In this document: positions 24,201 through 37,140 of the stretch, piece after piece | Layout of the letters: the number at the start of each line of letters is the position of its first letter | How positions within the stretch are numbered: position 1 is the stretch's first letter | Assembly: GCA_958510875.1 (NCBI GenBank) | Contig: OY294067.1 | Location: forward strand, 199,766,524-199,830,523 | Source: Endomychus coccineus | Lineage: Eukaryota > Arthropoda > Insecta > Coleoptera > Endomychidae | DNA length: 64,000 nt | Direction: 5' to 3' | Notes under the pieces: generated by a model | Told to the model about the DNA's origin: nothing | Databases searched by the model: none | The model's input: the letters and a program-made list of their open reading frames with translations, nothing else | Translations under genes and position numbers: made by a program

Positions 24201-24766
24201 AAACAATTCGACAAACTATCACCGTGCACTTCTAGATTCTCAGCTATGATCCAACCTAATAATGTCCTCTGTAGAATGGGTTGGTTGCGTCCTAGTTTAT
24301 TTTGACCTGCACATAGCAGGGACCAAAAAACTGAGGTATCAATTAAAAGATTAACAGGTCGTGAAATGTTATGATCAGGATCTGACAACATTAGGTTTCG
24401 TGGTATTTCTAATAATTCCCGACTGATGGTTGTATTGGGTAAATTATCTGTTATCTTTGGTAAGATTAAGCAAGGTATTTCTAAAAGTTATCCGCCATAG
24501 TTTGAATAGATGTATGAATCAACCATTTTTGCTGAACTTGTGACACAATGGTTTATAAATTTGGTTGGTTTTGGCCTCAAACCCGATTCTTTAATCAATT
24601 TTCCTGACACAGAGTTAGATTGTGAAGCGAAGGCTCTACATTGATGAAAATTATTGAATTTGTCCTTAACTTGAATCATGACTGTGGATAATAGGACGAA
24701 TATATTTGTTGAACAATGGAAATTACTGAACGTTTGATGTGAGTTTTCAGCATTTTCATAATGCAA
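21240..24766 (-). pseudogene. BEL/Pao pol (protease, RT, RNase H, integrase)
   Basis: Minus-strand segments in order from 24,766. Protease region: VLLSTVMIQVKDK and SQSNSVSGKLIKESGL. Linker: PVNLLIDTSVFWSLLCAGQ and LQRTLLGWI with QLAKFWGIEE. RT palm: KMYHQV, QTISWG and YGTASASYQA. Catalytic box: FYVDDFISGG at about 23,480-23,450. RNase H: HHLELSAAFLNAKL and YFYWTDSSI. Integrase zinc-binding region and core: LRVGGRIRYANF, VVLPPKH and SNNGSSFVGA. Tail: LTYEKLSTLMCQ, PAPFLIGESFG and VKTVTGIF. This is the canonical BEL/Pao order. In the integrase core the second catalytic Asp is Asn (SNNG for SDNG), and there are more than ten frame breaks, so it is dead. It sits between LTR-like repeats and inside a LINE. 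Confidence 0.9.
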
Positions 24767-25830
24767 AAGTCGGACCGCCGGAGCCTCTTTGACAATTTTT
24801 AAAATCGTGATTTTTACGTAAGCAATTGTGACAGATGCGTTTTGTGGTTAGAGAACTGAATCTGTTTCTGATATCTGAATTGAGAAATTTCGAACAGTTA
24901 TGAATAAGATGCTCAGGATCTACACAAAATGTACAAAATGATGTATGATGAGCCTCATCCTTGTCTACCGTCATGTGAACCCTTGTAGTTATTTTAACTT
25001 TAGAATCAACTGTCTTTATCGGCTGTAACGCTTCCTGAAACTGACATCTTTGTTTCATAAATGTGATTAATTCGTTGACAATGGGTAAGTCTTTTTTATC
25101 ACTGTTTTGTTTTTCCCACTCATGCAGTGTTCTATGATCAAATTTAGATGTTATTATGTGTATCAAAGATAGGAACGTATATGCTCTTGAAAATCATCGA
25201 GTACGTAAGTTGGTTTTTGATTCTTAGCAATGGACTGTAAATTGAAAAGTGACGTTATGTGATAATTTATTATTACCCATCTGTTTTCGTATCTATCTTT
25301 AAGTAAGTCTCAAACTATTTTATGACATACTGATGTATAAATCGGGACGCCTATGAATAAGTGACGTGAAAAATTAAGTCCAATTCTCAACATGACCATC
25401 AAAGGTAGGGATATTAATGTCCGGTAACTCTGATTCGTAAGTTTGATTCGTTCGAATCATCCCGGTTTGCTCGTGTGAATTTTCCATGAATGATGCAATT
25501 GCTCTGGTGTACTTAGGACATCAACCGATTCAAGTATCCTTTTAACCTTATAGCCATGACACTAAACTATGTCGTTTCAAATGAGTCTCTTTCATTGGAA
25601 TGTGAATCTAAGAGTCTATCATCTAATTCTAATATCCCCAATTGTGAGTTCACATCATCAAATTTATCATATAGTAACTCCCCTCGTTCCATGCATAATT
25701 TAAGGTCAACGATATCTGGTTCCTGTTAAGAATGTTCAATATTCGTCACGTACGTGTTGAATTTAGTAAGTGCAGATTCAAATATGCCACGCTTTTTGGT
25801 GTTTTCAATTTTAATATCGCGACCTTCCAT
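24756..25830 (-). pseudogene. BEL/Pao gag
   Basis: The first ATG on the minus strand is at 25,830 (MEGRDIKIENTKKRG). It is followed after an early stop by a helical segment with ELLYDKFDDVNSQLGIL, then an open stretch 25,166-24,756 with HEWEKQNSDKKDLPIVNELI and the zinc-knuckle region. The latter has CTFCVDPEHLIHNC and CHNCLRKNHDFKNC, the paired Cys/His motifs of BEL/Pao gag that bind the genomic RNA. Gag and pol lie in adjoining frames. At least four interruptions occur before the open part. Confidence 0.85.
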
Positions 25831-26009
25831 GTTCAACAAATAAACGATAATGAGTATGATAACATGAGCCAATAGTAATTAGGTAATGAAGCAAAGCTGA
25901 TTACAATTGCCTCAACTAGAAAGGATTCACCTACTTGTGAATTCAAGCGATTGATGTGCCGTTTGTAGAATATGGCAGTATTTCAATCCGGCTCGAAGGA
26001 CTATAAGGT

Positions 26010-26174
26010 TGTGCTTGTACTAGTTGTTGTAATTTCACTGGAGTATAATATTAAAACCTCATACTTTTTGATAAAACGAATGTATCTGAACAATGTAAAC
26101 TGTCATGTCAAGAAAATATCATTGGAGCTGAACACACGGAAAAAAGTGCAGAACAAAAAATAGATTGTCAGTCA
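26010..26174 (-). mobile_element. BEL/Pao 5' LTR (diverged)
   Basis: This is the partner of 20,993-21,148. In element orientation it starts TGACTGACAATC and ends AAGCACA. It lies about 180 bases upstream of the gag ATG. The short length (about 165 bp) is unusual for BEL/Pao, so the true LTR may be longer. Confidence 0.6.
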
Positions 26175-27340
26175 ACCAGTGATTCAGTTTCATTTATGAG
26201 TGGAGGGGTAGCAATATATCAGTATACTGAAGCAAAGTATTCCGAAAACGGATTGCATATGGCAGCATCATCCAAACGTCGGTAGAGATTTCGAATTTAA
26301 CTTGGAAATAAAGAACCAAAATGCTTCAATATCATCTTCCAACATAGTTTCTGTACTGACAACGTAGATTGGATAATCGTTTTCAATAGAACGTTTTATA
26401 TTTCTCCTTAACTCTGATAAAAAAATGATAATCTAAAAGATTTTTAATTTTTTTCCAACGATTATGGAATTTATGTTTTCCTTTTATTAATGATTATGTA
26501 GGCAATGTTGCCCAAGTAGGATATTTGTTTGTGATTGTTTTGATAGGAATATGATCATAAATTGAATCAATCAATATATTATTATAAGTGGCAACAGATA
26601 CCTCCACATTTTTATGACAAAAAACGGTATCCGAGTCAATTTGACCAATTTCATGGTTAATAATATTATAACTGGCTCTTTTGAACTTAAACTTACTGTG
26701 GGGCAACTTCTTCTTCGGATTGATATTATTCGGGATAGTTAAGTTCATGTCAATAGATTTATGACAGACATCTTCTGGAAAAAGTTGGAGTGAAGCCGTC
26801 ACTACTACCTGGCGAAAGGAACCAAATACAAGATTCAACTACTTATCAAATATATTAAGTACTCCATTATTGATTGCATTCCAATAAATTGAAAGTATCA
26901 ACAAGATTCTCTTCAAAAGCAGAAGTAACATTAAATCAGGAATAACAATTAATCATGTGTTGGTTACGAACCCAAATTAACTTTGACAAATTATAGTCAC
27001 CCACCAACTCGAAAAGATCATTCGGCGGATTCTGCATAATTTCACTTACTTTCTTCAAATGACATTTTTTTAAGTGGGTGAATAAACAAAGCATATATTG
27101 AACTTTTTATTGCCACTCAAATGAATCGAAACGGCAATCGAAAGTCCTCCATCCTTTTTACTAATAACTTCTGGATAACGATCGTTCCGAAAAACGTTAA
27201 ACTTACCCAAATCAAAAAGCTCTGAATTGTATATAATATTTGACGATGTATATAAGGTTGATATGAAGAATTCTTCAGTCTTAGTGCGAAGACCGCGAGT
27301 TTTTGGATAAAAATGGGAATGTCCATAAAAAATTTATAGT
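26175..27340 (-). pseudogene. LINE (Jockey/CR1-like) ORF2, endonuclease part
   Basis: In the minus strand, NSRGLRTKTEEFF-like (KTRGLRTKTEEFF), SELFDLGKFNVFRNDRY and KKDGGLSIAV are the N-terminal blocks of the APE-type endonuclease. Further on come KFKFKRASYNIINHEIGQID and NKYPTW, the linker to RT, then WFFISKLNSKSLP-like and YFASVYTDILLPP. There the LINE frame is cut by the BEL/Pao LTR. It resumes at 20,992 with IIAKQFYIKPYIEV and the GPGPDG motif. Several stops and a deletion of the SDH region make it inactive. Confidence 0.8.
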
Positions 27341-27559
27341 ATTACAATGAGAAATAAAATCGGCAGAGTTATCGAACAATGAATATAATAAGTAACCTTG
27401 ATATTTTCAAGGCTAGTATCGTCAACAATTTAAGTGAGCTCTTAAGATTACGTATAAACGTCTTACAGTTACGTGTTCAACAACTTGTATTTTTGTCTTG
27501 CAAAGATGTCAGGATTGTATAGGGTCTTGTTTTTAAATGTAAGATGATCGTTTATATAG

Positions 27560-28265
27560 ATAGGTGTATTTTATCCGGTGATACCAATATCTTTTAACCT
27601 GGCGCCTTTCGTTTTACGGATGGCAGCAATAATGTTATCTTTAAAAACTCGAACAATTAACTTTACTATAACTGACCGTGGTAGTTTGATAATACTATTC
27701 ACTATGACTGGATTCTTTTATGTTCAGATTTGTCTGACCAAAGTACTTCAGTAGGTTATTAACAGTAGCTATAATATTCTTGTTTTCATCCCCTGGTAAC
27801 CCATTCATTTCAATATTATTAAATCTTAATTGCTGACGCAGAGCATCTACTTCTGATCTTAGATTTAAAATATCCTTCGTAATTGATATTGAGTGGTTTT
27901 CCAACTTCGGAATAGTTTTTAATGTGGAGTCAAATTTGACGATTTCAATATTGAACTTATCAAATTTCTTACTTTAAATTCTGCTTTTGTCTCTTTTTGT
28001 TTATTTTTCATCAGAGTAATATCTGCCTGAATATCATCCAACTTGGCCATTTATGCAATATTAAATTTACTTATTATAGATTTTCATCGCTTTCTTCAAA
28101 ACAAGGAAGGCACTCCCACACAAGTTGTGGATATTTGGTTATATAGAGCAGCGATGAACATTTTGAATCAAAAGATTATCCGCATCCACAGCAGTGAGCT
28201 GCAGGTGTGTGACGTGTAACAATAGCATCGCAGCGGCCTCATGTTACAGGCATCGCGAAGCTTTT
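27560..28265 (-). pseudogene. LINE ORF1 with PHD-like finger and coiled coil
   Basis: Minus-strand frames show KCSSLLYITKYPQLVWECLP followed by CFEESDENL, the W-x-C-x-x-C end of a PHD finger as found in LINE ORF1 proteins. Next come MAKLDDIQADITLMKNKQKE (ATG at 28,050) and a heptad-like segment ILNLRSEVDALRQQLRFNNI, then EMNGLPGDENKNIIATVNNL. LRQ...RFNNIEMNGLP is the ORF1 signature after the coiled coil. This is the 5' neighbour of the endonuclease fragment on the same strand, so ORF1 and ORF2 of one LINE are both visible. The frame is broken several times. Confidence 0.65.
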
Positions 28266-28399
28266 AATAAAATTATCAAGGGGAAAAAAGGATATATAAT
28301 AGCCAATTCAATACATTGTCGTAAGAATTTCACGTGTGTGAAATGTACTTACTTAATTGAAAATTCGCGTAGTTATTGTTGATAAAGACACTTGTTTTT

Positions 28400-31300
28400 C
28401 ACAAAAAATTCACCCTAATTCGCATTTCTTTTACCAATTAGCACTATTGAAACGGGAACGACTATAACCCGTGAATATAACTTAGATTCTAGCTAATAAT
28501 TATATATTAATGTGTCAAATATGCACATACGCAAAAACAGCTAGTTTTTGAGTGAGGATTTTCATGATCACAACACTCATAATGAGAGATATGTCAGGGC
28601 AGATTTTTTTAGACTTGAAATACCTCAAAATGGATCATACTTTCAGCATTTTAATAAATTGCCGTGACCCATTCATGAATTACTACTGGAAAAATTCAAG
28701 AACAAAACATAATCTCAAATAATATATTTTACTCCACACATGATTTTTAAGAATAAGTTCTTAAATTTCTACATTGATACTAAACTACTAAACATTGCTC
28801 GTTTGTAACATCAATATTTATCACCAACAATGAATATCTTAAAGTGTGATTTCATGACGTTCTTAACTATATGTATTTCCTCCTGATAACCATACTCGTT
28901 TTCATTCGAAGTTAATATTACTTATATATTTTCGATGTGATTTTCTAGGACGAGTATGAGAATATTCAAGTACGTAAAACGGATAAGATATCTATCTTTC
29001 TACCTATAGTAATAGTAGCATATTTCTTGAGCAAACACTCAGCGGAGCGGTTTGCCCAGGTAGTTTGTTTTAGGTTGAAAGTAACGTTTTTCGGAAATTC
29101 GGTTAGTTTTCATTTTTATAAAGACCTTAATTGTCCTCTAAGCCATAGGAAGTGGGATATTCGAAAAAAAACGAATATGTTGACAATGTCATCTTGTATA
29201 TTTTCTAACACAAGTGCGATCTCACTCTAGAATCTCAATATATTGTTTCAAACGTCAAAATGAGGAAACATGTTAGAAGGTCATTTTTGTTGCGACAGAG
29301 CATACATTTTCCCGTCGATCTGCCTTTTGAGCGCTGTACTATTTGCAGCGATTATATGATCGTTTCAATCATTCTAATAGTTCTCTACTATCTATAACAA
29401 TCATATAGATATGTATTCAAAAACAATAATGAGATAAAACAAGCTTTGGTAGTTTTTGGGCCCTCTCAAGCACAAAATATGAACTGTATGGATTAGCAAT
29501 TCAAAAGTTTCAAACAGAACTAAAAGAATGTACCCAAATGTAAAATCCTTATTCAAAATCTGAATACGCATTTAGATTATTTGATATTGTTGATGCTCAA
29601 TCTACGCGTTGTTTGTATTTATTTCTCCCAATTTGGGCCATAAATAAATTTTCATTATGTGGAGATATCGATTATCATCCATATTTGATGCAATTCAAAC
29701 CGCATTTCGAAAATGTATGGTTCAATAAAAGCAAGTATCACATGACACGCCTAATATAAATCTTTTTCGGATTCCTGCAATAGTGTAGAAATTACTGCAA
29801 GCATTTTTTTGGATACTATAAGGTCCACCATAGATTCTTCTACAAAATGTTTGAAAGTTTGAAGCAGTTAAGGCAAAATGATAACTTGCTCTCGATCCGG
29901 CAACCATTTGAATTTATAGAAAATGAACCTAGAAAAACGACATCACTATAAAAATCGGAATGATCTATGATGAATTTAGGAACTAGTCACATGAAAAGAA
30001 ACAAGACAAGACCACCAAATTGTAAAATTAAATCATCAATAACACTACTTTTTGACTCCATATCTTCCATTATAAGATTGTTACCAATTTTCTGAAACGT
30101 CTAAGACATTGTGGTCACAATAATTATTATGAGCCACTAAAAAATGTCTTTTAACATGTGCACTAATGTTTTTGTAGTTAGTATCACTAATTCCGATTAT
30201 TAAAGATCCTTAAAAGGACAGAAGTCGACTTGTCATTTGAATTCCGTGATTAAGGCCAAACCCTAAAAAACGAATAAGTATACTTGTTATTCAATTTATC
30301 TAGAAATTAATACTCCCTCGGGTAGTGAGTCGACTTATGATTTAACATTAACATATTGAAAAACTATCAATGCAATATATGTAGACTGGTTTAATTTTAA
30401 GGGCAGAAAAAGAACAGTTTATATTATATGTATACATATGCTACTTCAACTGTTGGTATGTCAATAACCATCATATATAAGCCCACATATGCCTATTTTA
30501 CAGGTTTTGTAAATGAATTCATTAAGCCTTAAGATCTTGAGGGTGTGAATAAACGAAGAAAATAGTTTATATAGACCTATGACGTTTTCAGGGATTGAAG
30601 AAAATGTTATTTTATAGCAAATGATACAAAAATCAGCCAAATTGTCAAATTTTGACTTCTGACCTTTTGAGTGCCGACCACAGAATTGTATTCGTTATAA
30701 CGTTCTATAATTACTTGGTTGTATCTCTACAATGAGGATACCTAATTTCAAATGTCACTTTCTAGGGTTTGAAAAATAGTGGGCAATTGAAAACAGTCAG
30801 TTTCTATTGGAACACTCATTACAACTCTCAATAATTTCATTCCGTATGTGAATGGAGTATGCTTCGACATCATTCTCTTTGGAGGCAGAGTATGCAAGAA
30901 AATAATCAACTGATCTTTCAGAAAGGAATTAATGTACCTGTCGTACAAAGCTAATTGATCTAGGTTAACACAATTGTTAAAACCGTTACAAATGTTTGAT
31001 GTTCTAAATCTAAAACTTGTATTTAAATGAGGTGTTATGGTCTTATCATTCATCGTGTAATTTGAGCTGAACGTTCAGCAGTTACCATGTTGATGTTAAA
31101 ACAATGACATTATTCTTACAATACCATTAATTACACATTGAAATTAATAAGTACTCATGAAATGTTAAATAAAATTCGAGAACTTAATAATTTGTCTACA
31201 CGGAGGTTCATTATTTTACAAATGATTGTAATGAATTGCAAAATTAATACAGTTGTCTATCTGGCAAGTTTTAAGTGAACAAAATCACCCACTTAACACT

Positions 31301-32595
31301 AATAAAAAGCTAAATCCACATAGAGGTCCTGAACTCTTCTTGTTTTTTGACCGTAAGGCTTGCGTAAGTTCTAATTTATTGGATACACCGATACTAGTCT
31401 GACCAGTTAATGTGATCTCACCTGAGGCTTTCACTATGTGATTTCAAGTAACCTGTCTGGTCAGTGTAATGATTATAAACACTGAACAGGAATCTAGCAA
31501 GCAGCGGCTGCCACCTGTCCCAACTCCACATCGTGATTGGTCCGAATTCTGTTGTTTTTTAAACTTTGCCTTCTAAAATTATAGACTTAAATGAAATAAA
31601 TAATTTATTTCTTGCTTAGGGTTTTGTTCTTATAAATGTATTTTCTCGGAGATTAATACTAGTCTGAGTTGAAATATTGCAGTATGTAAACGTATATTCA
31701 TCTCATACTAATTATTACAATCAATCTACATTGTGTATAGGACGGTTATCGACATCAAGGTCAATGATAATTCTTCATCTATGAGAAATATATCAGCTAT
31801 ATATATTGCATTGTTCGAACAAGGACCATGAATTATATTTGAATATGGTAGAAAAGAAGTCAGTTATGATCATTGATAAAAATCAAAATTATTGATCTTA
31901 CTGATTAATCCAGTTTTTGGTGCCAACATTATTATTCAACTTTTCGCATTATAATATATTGATACTTCATGATGAATATATTGATACTCATGTGTGATTT
32001 GATATTATTGAAATTTGATGAATTGATAACTCAAAATGAGATTGTATGTATACTATATTTGATTGACAGAGATTGAGTCTGAATAGAAAGTTCGAAGTTT
32101 CATTTGAAATCAAATAATAGGCAACATTGGAATGGAAGGTTCAGAAATAAAAAGTTTTGAAATCGAATTTCATTATTGATTACATATTTTCCCAAGTGGT
32201 GTTGGCGAAGATTCTTTCAGTAGTACTATATGAGATTCCCCTCAAAATATGATAGTAACGTCCACCCAGGTTTTCTGAAAATTAAACGAGAAGAAAAGAA
32301 TCAACCATGGAATCAAGTTTAAAGAAAAAAAGATTACAAGAGATCGGAAGGAAAATTAATTCTCAGAACCTGAACATCTTTTCAAAATTTAAGGAAAATT
32401 GAAGATGTTGTATTTAATAATATCCTATAGTGCCTTGGTATACTTGATATATATAACTGAGGCTTCGTTTCCATTGAGCGTAGAGTAGGTATGCGAACAT
32501 GATGAACTGGAAGTGAGGAGTCATTTCTGATAATGCCAAGTGCAACATTCCATAAGCTGTCATCCAAAAATTGAAAATTTCGTCATAGCTTGACA
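28400..32595. other. 4.2 kb AT-rich region, nothing recognised
   Basis: No frame over 101 codons. The longest, minus 30,748-31,053, has no motif I know. A weak hairpin around 31,390-31,470 (CTGACCAGTTA against GTCTGGTCAG) is noted. This is the least explained long stretch of the window. Confidence 0.4.
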
Positions 32596-33114
32596 ATTGT
32601 AAGCACAAGGTTACTGACCTCCAGGTGCATTATGAGAATTTTGAATCATCATACTCTTGTTGAGCACCCTTGAAATCCCCGAGTAACAATTTTGAGATAA
32701 TTTGGTTTCTATAAGATTTCTGTAAATTTCCTGAGACCGACGTGGTACCCAGGGTTATTGACGTTTAGGTGAATTATGGGAATTTTCAATGATTATATTG
32801 GTGTTCAGCACCCTCGGAATCCTTCGAGTAACAATTTTGAGATAATTTGGTTTCAATAAAATTTCTGTACATTTTCTGACATCGACGAGGTAACCAAGGT
32901 TACTGATCTACAGGTGAATTATGAGAATTTTTAATCATCATATTCGTATTCAGCACCATTGAAAACCCTCGAGTAACAATTTAACAATTTTGAGATAATT
33001 TGGTTTCAATAAAATTTCTGTAAATGTTCTGAGACCGTCGTTGTACCCAGAGTTACTGACGTCCAGGTGAATTATGGGAATTTTTAATCATCATGTTCCT
33101 GTTAAGCACTGCAC
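32596..33114. repeat. Tandem repeat, about 145-bp unit, 3.5 copies
   Basis: The marker GTTACTGACSTCCAGGTG recurs at 32,610, 32,754, 32,899 and 33,054, with spacings 144, 145 and 155. Each unit also contains TTGAGATAATTTGGTTTC and GAGTAACAATTTTGAG. The third unit has a small internal duplication. The array ends exactly where the Gypsy LTR begins. Confidence 0.9.
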
Positions 33115-33278
33115 TGTATTTCAATGCAATTTCTATATGAATTGAAGGACAAAAACAATTCACTGTGACTAACCTTCATTAACTTTTATACAGTACTGTA
33201 CCTATGTACATTCCCTATCAACATTGGTTTATTTCCAACCATAGACATATAATATGTAGGCAACATACATATAGTACA
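33115..33278 (-). mobile_element. Ty3/Gypsy 3' LTR
   Basis: In element (minus) orientation it starts TGTACTATATG right after a polypurine tract (TTGAGGGGGGAG, 33,279-33,290). It contains TATAAAAGTTAAT and ends GAAATACA. Its last 80 or so bases match 43,326-43,410. The pair defines the element ends. Confidence 0.75.
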
Positions 33279-33541
33279 CTCCCCCCTCAATTAAATATCA
33301 TTGGATACAATAATAAAATACTAACTACATGTTCTTTTAAAAGATTGGTTCCCGGTTCGGAGTAACGTACTGATTTACACGAACATTTTCGGGCACTGTA
33401 TCTCTACCGGTCACATCTGGTCCATTTTTGATTATTTCACTCTCATTACTCAAATCACTTTTGTTTGTAGATTGTTCTTTCTACATTTCTTGTCTCAAAG
33501 CACTTGGAATTTTCATCTCATTTTTATGTCTATCTATACCA

Positions 33542-34597
33542 CAGTGGCGGAACTACAATGCGCGGGACTCCGCAACGCGGGGGGCCCAGAGCTATAGGGG
33601 CCCAAATGCATCATGAAAAGAGTGAAACATTCTCGAAACTGATAACCGACTTTACCAGCAAGCGCAAAAAAAACAAACAATTCTAATACAAAACATTTTA
33701 AAACTCTTAGCTAGTATTGCAACCTCCCACATCTGTTTGTCATTACTTTGTTTTGACGCACTGACTCGGCTGCCTGAAAACAAAGAAAAAGGCCCCTCTC
33801 TGACACTTTTCAGAGCACTTGTCGAAAATTGTTTGGGTAGGTTGATCAGTGACAGTGTTACGTCGCTAATTAACGCCACTATATATTATTTTATATTATC
33901 TAATTATGTATGTACTTCCCAATTTTACAACCGTCTCGTCACCGTCTCCTCCCCACCGGTAGGTACGTTCATTTGTTTCATGTTTTCAGAACTATACAAA
34001 CCCAAATATTTATTATTTATGATACCTCTCCAGATGTTATTTATGACCATTTCTTGGCGCATCGACAATTCGGGTTTTTCCATTTGAAGTATTTGAACCT
34101 TTCTTCTTACACATTCCTCAGTAATAGCATGTTTTCCACCACTTCCTTCCTGTCACCAATAAAAACCTACCAATTTGTAAACTCCACCCTCTTCTACTTT
34201 TCTATTAGATTTTAAGTTTGTTAATTTTAAGATACCTATATCTTGTGAATGTGTGGGTAACTTTGAAATTTGCATTCAACTCGAATTCGTTACAAAATAT
34301 TAAATAAATATTAAGTGTGAACTGTGAAAGTAGGTAAGTTATATTTTCAGCTTTATTTCTCAATTCAAATATGGAAATAAAAGATGTAATTAGAGATTTT
34401 GCAAATTTGAAATCCAGGAGGAAGGATTTCAAATTTTAAATATATTTTCTTTTGTTAATTTTTAATTGTTAATAATGCAATTTTGTTCCTTTTTGTTATT
34501 TTTCAATAAAAATATCTATAAAAATTTGTGTTTCTTTTGTAGTAGGGGCCCGAATAATATTTTGCGGGGGGGCCAAAAAATTGAAATTCCGCCACTG
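33542..34597. mobile_element. Non-autonomous hAT element, 8-bp target duplication
   Basis: The left end CAGTGGCGGAACT and right end (inverted) CAGTGGCGGAATTT are flanked by CTATACCA on both sides (33,534-33,541 and 34,598-34,605). The internal sequence has no transposase. Sub-terminal GGGGGGCCC and GGGGCCC blocks resemble other hAT ends. It inserted into the 3' non-coding part of the Gypsy element. Confidence 0.9.
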
Positions 34598-34891
34598 CTA
34601 TACCATGACTTATATTATCGTTATTTTCTGTTAACGAAGTTCTATTTTGATCTAGGTATATGATATAATCTTATATTGTTGTTTTCTCTACATCTTACTG
34701 AATACGTGACCTCACTACATCTTTTAACCACCACTCCTTTTGCTCATTCTCCTCTTCCGGCTTGAAAAACTTTAATTAGTACTTGCAGATTTTCTCGAAA
34801 ATCTGAAACACATATGTTTTGCTCTCTATGTTTTTAACACGCGAATTCTGGCTTAATTCGACGAGTTTTTGGTAAATATAGTAACATCAGA

Positions 34892-37140
34892 TCAGCTGGA
34901 GTTTTTCTGATTTCCAGTATCGAGAGAATTTCTATGGCTGAACAGTATATTATATAATGTCAGTTTGATATCTAAAGGTTTTACCATCTTTTCTTGATCA
35001 TAAAATTGTTTTTTCAAACTTCTGTTCGAAGATTTTTCGGCTATTCCTTTCGAAGGTGAATGATAAGGTGGACTCTTAGTTTGAATAATACCATTAACTC
35101 TGCAGAATCTTGTAAATTCTTGAGAACTGAAAGATTGACCATTATCAGATACAATTTCTATTGGTAATCCGAAAGTAATGAAATAAGACCACAATTTGTC
35201 TATCACACTTTCAGCATTCTGATTTCTTATCATCCATGGTTCCATCCATTTTAAAACATCAACTAATACCAATATATTGTTTTGTTTCACCTTCAAAAAA
35301 TCAATATGAACACGTTCAAATGTCCTTGATGTTTTTGGCCAAGGTACTAACTAAATCTTTATATTTTCCTCAACTTTGATTTAGTTGACATGTTAAACAT
35401 TTCATGACCGTTTCCTCAACATCTTCATCAACTCCTGGCCACCACAAAATTGTCTTTGCCAGTAGTTTCATTTTAACTGTACCAGGGTGATCCATATGTA
35501 ACTCTCTAAGTAAATTTTCTCTCATTACAAGTGGAATCACAACTAGATTTTATATAGTTAGACAATTTTGACTAACTGAGAGATTTTCCCGTCGTTTAAA
35601 ATAAGGTATAGTGTTCCTTCCAAAATATTTTTCGGTCATCCTACTTTCATGATTTCTAAAACACGCGATAACCTTTTATCTTTTTTTGTATCAACCGAAA
35701 TTTCATATGGTGATAAAAGAGAATCTATGTGATGCACACATTCTTCATCCACAAAATATTGCTCAATTGGTAAGCGTGATAACATATCAACGTTTTGAAC
35801 ATCATCATTTTATAGTAATATGACGATAACATTAGCGCCCAACGTTGTAACTTCGCTGCTGCTAAAGTAGGAACATTCTTCTTTTCATTGAATAATTTTC
35901 GAACCACTTGTGCATCTGTAGCAATCCCAAAATTTTGTCCATAAAGGTATTTGTGAAATTTGCAAACGCCAAATATCACTGCGAGTGCTTCACGTACATA
36001 ATGTGAATAGTTTCGTGTGTAAGAGTGACACTAGCAAAACAAATTGGATATTCTCGACTCTCTTTAACATTGCAAAAAACTACCTCAACTCATTAACCTC
36101 ATTGGTAATGCAGAGTCATGATGCACTAGCAAACTTTTCTCTGTAAATAACTTTTTACTTCTCATAAATGTATATTCTTCAATTTTTGACCAACGCGATT
36201 TAGTGTTTTTCTTTAGTAATTCGTTCAACGGCTTAAGAAATGTAGATGACATGTTTAAACACTTATGGTAAAAGTTTAGTTAGCCAAGATACGATTTTAA
36301 TTCTGTAAAATTTTGTGGGCTAGGACACTCATTAATAGCTCGTAATTTATTACTAGTTGGACTTATACCCTCTCTACTAATTGTGTACCCTAAGTATTCT
36401 AGTTCATCTATAAAAAATATACTTTTATCCATATTTACTTTAATATGATATTTGTTCAATCATTCTAATACTTTTAGTAATCTGATTTTACATTCCTCCA
36501 AATGTTTTCCACTGATTAGCGCATGATCAATGTAACATTTAACACCTTCCAAACCAACCAAGACTCTATCCATCACACTTTGAAATATGCTTGGAGCACT
36601 GGCTATCCCGGAAGCAAGTCCGTTCATCTGAATAATCCTAATGATGTATCCATCATCATAACACTCTGAATCAGTTGCTTACAGTTGAAGATAAGCATTT
36701 TTGAGATCCACCACTCAAAACTTTTCACCACCTTCGAAGCTAGCAAAAATAGCTTGTACTTTTGGTGGAGGATACTGTTCAATATCTGAAGTTGGATCCA
36801 CTGGGCTTTTGAAATCCTCACAAACACGTATGCCTCCATTATTTTTTGGTACAACCAAAGGTGACGCCCATTCAGCTGTTGATGCACATTCTATAATTTT
36901 GTTATCTTCCAACCGTAACAACTCTTTTCTTACATCATCATGTAGTTTATAATATAAGGTATATCACAGCCTTTTTTAAATACTGGCACAACATTCTTTT
37001 TAAAATGTAAATTTGCCTAATTTACCTTCAAAAGACTTCCATTCACTGTTTTCAACCTAACAAAAGACCTCCTTAGTCTCACATTTGAGAAATTTTTGTT
37101 GTACATAGGTTTGCTTATTAAACTTACTGAGGCCCCTGTA
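34892..37140 (-). pseudogene. Ty3/Gypsy pol (protease, RT, RNase H, integrase)
   Basis: Minus-strand frames show in order: protease KFDTGASVSLISKP near 37,140-37,090; RT ECASTAEWASPLVVPKNNGG then IRVCEDFKSPVDPTSDIEQY and PPPKVQAIFASFEGG; RNase H FHKYLYGQNFGIATDAQVVR with LAAAKLQRWALMLSSY (35,980-35,820); integrase core VLVDVLKWMEPW, LPIEIVSDNGQSFSSQEF and PPYHSPSKGIAEKS (35,296-34,892). This is the Ty3/Gypsy order (RT-RH before IN). The RT catalytic block could not be read in one frame. Numerous stops. Clade not determined. Confidence 0.88.

Noticed and set aside
28194..28382. 62-codon plus-strand cysteine-rich frame (CVTC...CVKC)
   Set aside because: It overlaps the minus-strand LINE ORF1/PHD region, which fits its context; the plus frame is a shadow.
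30748..31053. 101-codon minus frame
   Set aside because: No recognisable domain and codon content like the surrounding non-coding DNA.
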